Below are positions 60,435 to 64,000 of a stretch of DNA of 64,000 nt, in pieces. Origin of the DNA: Diphasiastrum complanatum (Eukaryota; Streptophyta; Lycopodiopsida; Lycopodiales; Lycopodiaceae); assembly GCA_029204225.1 (NCBI GenBank), contig CM055092.1, forward strand, positions 41,012,016 to 41,076,015, given 5' to 3'. Each line of letters starts with the position of its first letter. The first letter of the stretch is position 1. Both the position numbers and the translations under genes were made by a program. Under the pieces are notes generated by a model. That model was not told where the DNA came from. It made no database searches and was given only the letters and a program-made list of their open reading frames with translations.

Positions 60435-60950
60435 GCTTCTGTTGCAGATGGCGGTAGCTTCTGCTTCTTCTAACAATTTCATATATTCCTCTCTTTTATT
60501 TCTTTGGGCACCGAATCGCTCTGCCTCCAACTACAATTGTTCTTTTGCTCCAGCTCCTTTTGCTTGCGTTTCTCCTTTTCCTCTCGGCTCTTCTTCATCT
60601 TTCGCTATAGCCTTTCTTTATGCCTAGCTTCTCGCTCCTTCGACTCCTGCTCCTCCTTCAGAACCAACTGCTTTTGTATCCATTCCGTCTCTTTCTCTTC
60701 CCTTGCTAGTTGCCTTCAGAATATCGAGCATTGAATCCACACAAAGCGCTTGAACATGCGCGTGCCCATGACCGTGAGAGAGACCATGATCATGAAAGAA
60801 ATAGAGGTAACATGGAAATTTGAATTTGTGGAGGTGGGCCCTGCCTATGAAATATGTATTGGAAAGAGGACATACATCATCCTAATCTCACACATACATA
60901 CACATGCATCATGTGTCCAAAAAACTTCCTCCCCTTATATGCATGCATGA
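60435..60950. other. unassigned sequence with charged reading frames
   Basis: The minus strand around 60,500-60,640 encodes a Lys/Glu-rich stretch (KKSREEKEKRKQKELEQK) and the plus strand around 60,755-60,815 an Arg/Asp/His-rich stretch (HARAHDRERDHDHERNRG). Either could be an exon scrap; neither is assignable. Confidence 0.3.
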
Positions 60951-61110
60951 GGAGGAGGGCCATACATGCATTCCCCTCCCCATCATTTTTAGTGAAAAAA
61001 ACTGTGTATGCATAGGTGAGGGGAGGAGCATGCATGGTGCACCCATACACATGCGCAAAACTGTACGTAAGTTTAAATCTATATATACTAGTTGTGAGGG
61101 CCTGTCGTTG
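60951..61110. repeat. partial copy of the tandem module's end block
   Basis: Contains TGCATAGGTGAGGGGAGGAG and ACACATGCGCAAAACTGTAC followed by a TATATATACTAG end, matching 53,795-53,880 and 55,990-56,100. Here it leads into the foldback element. Confidence 0.75.
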
Positions 61111-61159
61111 ACGGGCAATGGAGGCCGATCTAGGTGGCGGCCGATGATTTGGATGATGG

Positions 61160-61585
61160 CCGATCTCGAGTCTTTGGAAAAATTCGAGTCCATGGAAAAA
61201 TTCGAGGCTTCGAAAAAATTCGAGTTTTCAGAAAAATTCTTGTCTTCAGAAAAATTTGAGTCTTTGAAAAAAAATCGAGTCTTTTGAAAACATCGAGGCT
61301 TTGAAAAAATTCTAGTCTTTGGAAAAATTCAAGTCTTTTGAAAAATTCGACGTGATAGTACAAAGGGTCCTTCGATCCTTCGAAAAAATTTGAGTTGACA
61401 GTTCAATCCTTCCAAAAAATTGGAGTCGTCGGAAAAATTTGAGTAGTTGAAAAAATTCGAGTCTTAGAAAAATTTGAGTCATTTGAAAAATTCCCTCCTT
61501 TGGAAAAATTCGAGCAGTGGAAAAATTTGAGTCATTGGAAAATTTGATAATTTCGAAAAATTCGAGTCTTTTCAAAAATTCGAGT
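61160..61585. repeat. 18-bp minisatellite
   Basis: About two dozen degenerate copies of an 18-bp unit of the form TCGAGTCTTTGGAAAAAT. Because 18 is divisible by three, the minus strand stays open as a repeated hexapeptide (such as KTRIFL and RLEFFQ) across much of the array. The frame lacks any other sign of coding. Confidence 0.88.
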
Positions 61586-61596
61586 CGTTGACGAGC

Positions 61597-62215
61597 AATG
61601 GAGGTCGATCTTCATAGAAATGCATTTTTATTTCAACCTTTCCCGTGAAAAGTCTGATAATTTAAAAAATCCTTAAAGCACCCTTCAAATTTTTAATAAT
61701 AAAAGTTTCATTTGTTTAATACCTTTCACCATGAAAGTATGTACATGCACTTCAAAACACACTGTGTGTTAATAAAAGATAATTTGAATTTTGAGTGGGC
61801 CCCTTGGATGCATGCATGGGAAAGGATCCCAAGAAAGCAGTCAGTCTTGTTGCTGATGAGAGACTGTTTTGAGGGACGAAGGAGAGCTTACTAATGAGGA
61901 TGAGTGTGAGGGTGTTGAGAGTGAAATAAAGGATTCTGTAATGATGTCCCTCCTTTCCCATGCATGCATCCAAGGGGCCCACTCCAAATTCAAATTATCC
62001 TTTACCAACACACACTGTGCTTTGAAATGCATGTACATACTTTCGTGGTGAAAGGTGCTAAACAAATGAGACTTTCATGATCAAAAATTTGAAGGGTGCT
62101 TTAAGGATTTTTTTAAATTATCAAACTTTTCATGGAAAAGGTTAAAATAAAAATGCATTTCTATGAAGATCTACCTCCGTTGACGGGCACTCTTTACTAG
62201 TATATATATAGATTT
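61597..62215. repeat. foldback element: inverted repeats of about 230 bp
   Basis: The left arm (61,597-61,825) and the reverse complement of the right arm (61,955-62,185) match closely throughout, from the segment around TGCATTTTTATTT to GGGCCCCTTGGATGCATGCA. A spacer of about 130 bp lies between them. Further out, CTATATATACTAG (61,078) and its inverted counterpart (62,200-62,212) extend the symmetry, with the 18-bp minisatellite interrupting the left side. No transposase; a non-autonomous foldback or MULE-like element is likely. Target duplications not identified. Confidence 0.8.
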
Positions 62216-62264
62216 ACATATATATATATATACACCTCTTCTAGTACTCTTGTAGCTGAGAAGA

Positions 62265-62515
62265 ATCAGGGAATGACTCGCATAGATAGGGTGAAAAATG
62301 GCTCGCACACGGTGAAAGATGACTTGCAGACAAGGTAAAAAATGACTCGCACATGGTGAAAGATTACTCGCACAAACAGGATGGAAAATGACTCGCACAC
62401 GGGAATTTACTTACTCACACGGTGAAAGATGACTCGCACACCACCCTACTGAAAAGTAAGAAATTTGCTCACAGATCGGAAGAAGGTAAAAAATGACTCG
62501 CACACATGAACCGGG
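62265..62515. repeat. degenerate minisatellite, unit of about 21-26 bp
   Basis: About nine copies of a unit of the form GGTGAAAAATGACTCGCACAC with length variation. Confidence 0.8.
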
Positions 62516-62589
62516 GAGGTAGAAACGTGTGAATACTGTTGAAAAATCAGCTCTTCCCTTAGCAGAGAAGGAAGCTACAACTAGGAACC

Positions 62590-62815
62590 TAAAAAACAAC
62601 TAACCCAGCTGAAAAACAGCTGAAATACCTTTGACAAACCTCTGAAAACGTCTTAAATGGTTGGAAAACCGCTGAAAGTGTCTGAAAATGGCTGAAACAC
62701 TCTGAGAAACACCTCTAAAATCTGGAAAATAGTAGGAAAACCTTGAAAAATCGCTGAAGTCATTAAAATCAGCCGGAAAAAACGTTGAACAGGTCTGAAA
62801 AATATCTAAAAACAC
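62590..62815. repeat. degenerate short tandem repeat, unit of about 10-12 bp
   Basis: Roughly 18 copies of CTGAAAA(N)3-5, strongly diverged. Confidence 0.65.
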
Positions 62816-64000
62816 TGCTTAATCGCATAGGGCTGAGGGTGGCAAACATGAAAACACTGTCAAAAGACTACAATAAGTCCTATAGATGCAGGCATGCATG
62901 AAGCATCTAACAACTGATGGAAGTTTGAAAAGAGTCGCTACCATGTTAAATGAAACATCGAATAGCAGATTTAGGAACAAAAAAAGCATAACTGCAGAAG
63001 CTGTAGTGCAGCCAGACGTTTAGAAAGGCAAACGAGCAGATGGTATGCCCCATTCACTTCTCAAAAACGCGGCTGACCACCTTCACATAGGTATGTATTG
63101 ATTTGAAAGTTGCAGATCGTAACAAAAAGACTAAGAGGACCGCTCCCAAGAGCTAGAATGGCTACATGAAACTTCTGGTGAAGCTATATATAGTTCTTAT
63201 CTGGTGAAGCTATATATAGTTCTTATTGAGCAGAAATCGGCCACTCAACATGTTGAAATTCAAAATGTTCTGAGTGAGAATCAGCGACTGTTAGCAACAG
63301 ATGTGAGAGAATGCGGCTGATTTCGTGGTTGATGAACTGCTCTTCGGAGGTGGCTGTTTATGAGCAAGACGAACATGCCTCCCTTGTCTTTGTCTCGGCT
63401 AATGCAGATGCTGGAAAGGCAAACGAGCTGATGCGCCCCCTTCACTCCTCAAAAACACGGCTGATGGCATGCTCCAAGACCTCCTGCAAGGCTTGCTGAT
63501 GGCGTGGCTGGATGGATGCTCAAAAACGGCCGCGGAGGAATTGCTGATGGCTGTGCTGGAAGGATGGATGAAGCACTTCTCCTCTCTTGAAAGCACTCTT
63601 TCACAAACCCTCAAGGAGCTGTAGGAGCCGTCTTGGCTCAGAAACCCTAAACCCTCAATGAGGCTTTCTTAAAGTAGTAAACAAGCAAAGAAAGATGTTC
63701 GAAAAAAAGAAAGCAACAAGCAACAAAAGAAAGCAAGATGCAAAAAGTAAGAAGCAAGAAATGGCTAGAAAAATCAAGGAAGAGTGATGATGAAAGTAGA
63801 GAAACTAAAAAAAGAAAAGAGTGACAACGACGTTAATGTTGTATCTTTCGCATCCAACTAGCTATGGCTCCAACTAGATCGAGTTACGGCTTCTCCCAAC
63901 TAACCCTCACTAAGGCTATTTCCAACTAGCATGGATATGGATGCAAGAAAGACAGTCATAAGCATGGTGAGTATTTCTGAGGGTAAGATCTGCTCTTCTC
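62816..64000. other. unassigned sequence
   Basis: No domain similarity. The segment around 63,025 (GGCAAACGAGCAGATG…CTCAAAAACGCGGCTGA) is repeated imperfectly at about 63,418, and GGCTGATGGC-type units recur to 63,560. The final 340 bp are purine-rich (AAAGAAAGATG, AAGAAGC units). Confidence 0.4.
63175..63226. repeat. perfect 26-bp tandem duplication
   Basis: Two identical adjacent units, 63,175-63,200 and 63,201-63,226, each containing GAAGCTATATATAGTTC. Confidence 0.97.

Noticed and set aside
61160-62815. Regular repeats that might suggest a CRISPR-like array.
   Set aside because: Units are contiguous with no unique spacers, degenerate in length, and the genome is a plant nuclear one.
63640-63660. 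Telomere-like CCCTAAACCCT.
   Set aside because: Only about two units; too short for an interstitial telomere.

Overview
This is a transposon-dominated stretch of a land-plant nuclear genome. The evidence is plant-type Ty1/copia and Ty3/gypsy polyproteins, primer-binding sites matching plant initiator-Met and (probably) Asp tRNAs, CACTA transposase fragments, and relics of plant gene families (cytosolic small heat-shock protein, subtilase, UDP-glycosyltransferase). The lineage cannot be fixed from the window. The very long GA/CT and GT microsatellites and a non-chromoviral gypsy element without a second RNase H leave a non-flowering plant possible. I see no intact host gene: every coding stretch found is broken by stops, frameshifts or deletions.

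Layout. 1-7.8 kb: an LTR of a minus-strand copia element running off the left edge, a copia RNase H relic, and a copia element whose 5' half (minus strand) and 3' half (plus strand) are inverted relative to each other but still carry matching 5-bp target duplications. 8.0-11.3 kb: a decayed minus-strand gypsy gag-pol. 11.3-14.1 kb: AT-rich DNA without genes. 14.1-17.2 kb: a gypsy 3' end fused to a long copia pol pseudogene. 18.1-19.8 kb: relics of a small heat-shock protein and a subtilase. 21.1-28.2 kb: copia pieces, including an element bounded by two LTRs of about 0.85 kb and carrying a second, different LTR inside. 29-33.9 kb: microsatellites, a copia 3' end and the C-terminal half of a CACTA transposase.

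34,137-46,396 is the best preserved element: a 12.3-kb Ty3/gypsy retrotransposon with both LTRs, PBS, PPT, gag (four zinc knuckles), protease, RT, RNase H, integrase, and then an additional reading frame of about 950 codons between pol and the 3' LTR. That third protein has an N-terminal globular part, a Pro/Ser-rich linker, a coiled coil and a C-terminal globular part, and I do not recognise it. The untranslated regions on both sides of gag-pol share a repeated CTTCGCC/GGCGAAG motif, and a perfect 20-bp hairpin lies between pol and the third frame. This is the most likely undescribed system in the window.

46.4-50 kb holds a minus-strand copia fragment, the N-terminal half of a CACTA Tnp2 transposase, and a SET-domain-like fragment upstream of it on the same strand. 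51.3-57.8 kb is a tandem array: a module of about 2.1-2.6 kb repeated twice, then a satellite with a period of about 360 bp. 59.7-60.4 kb holds a UDP-glycosyltransferase relic and an unrecognised coding relic. 61-62.8 kb contains a foldback element interrupted by an 18-bp minisatellite, followed by two more degenerate minisatellites. Because all elements are decayed, the genes do not form a working pathway; what the window records is successive insertion, inversion and deletion of mobile DNA.
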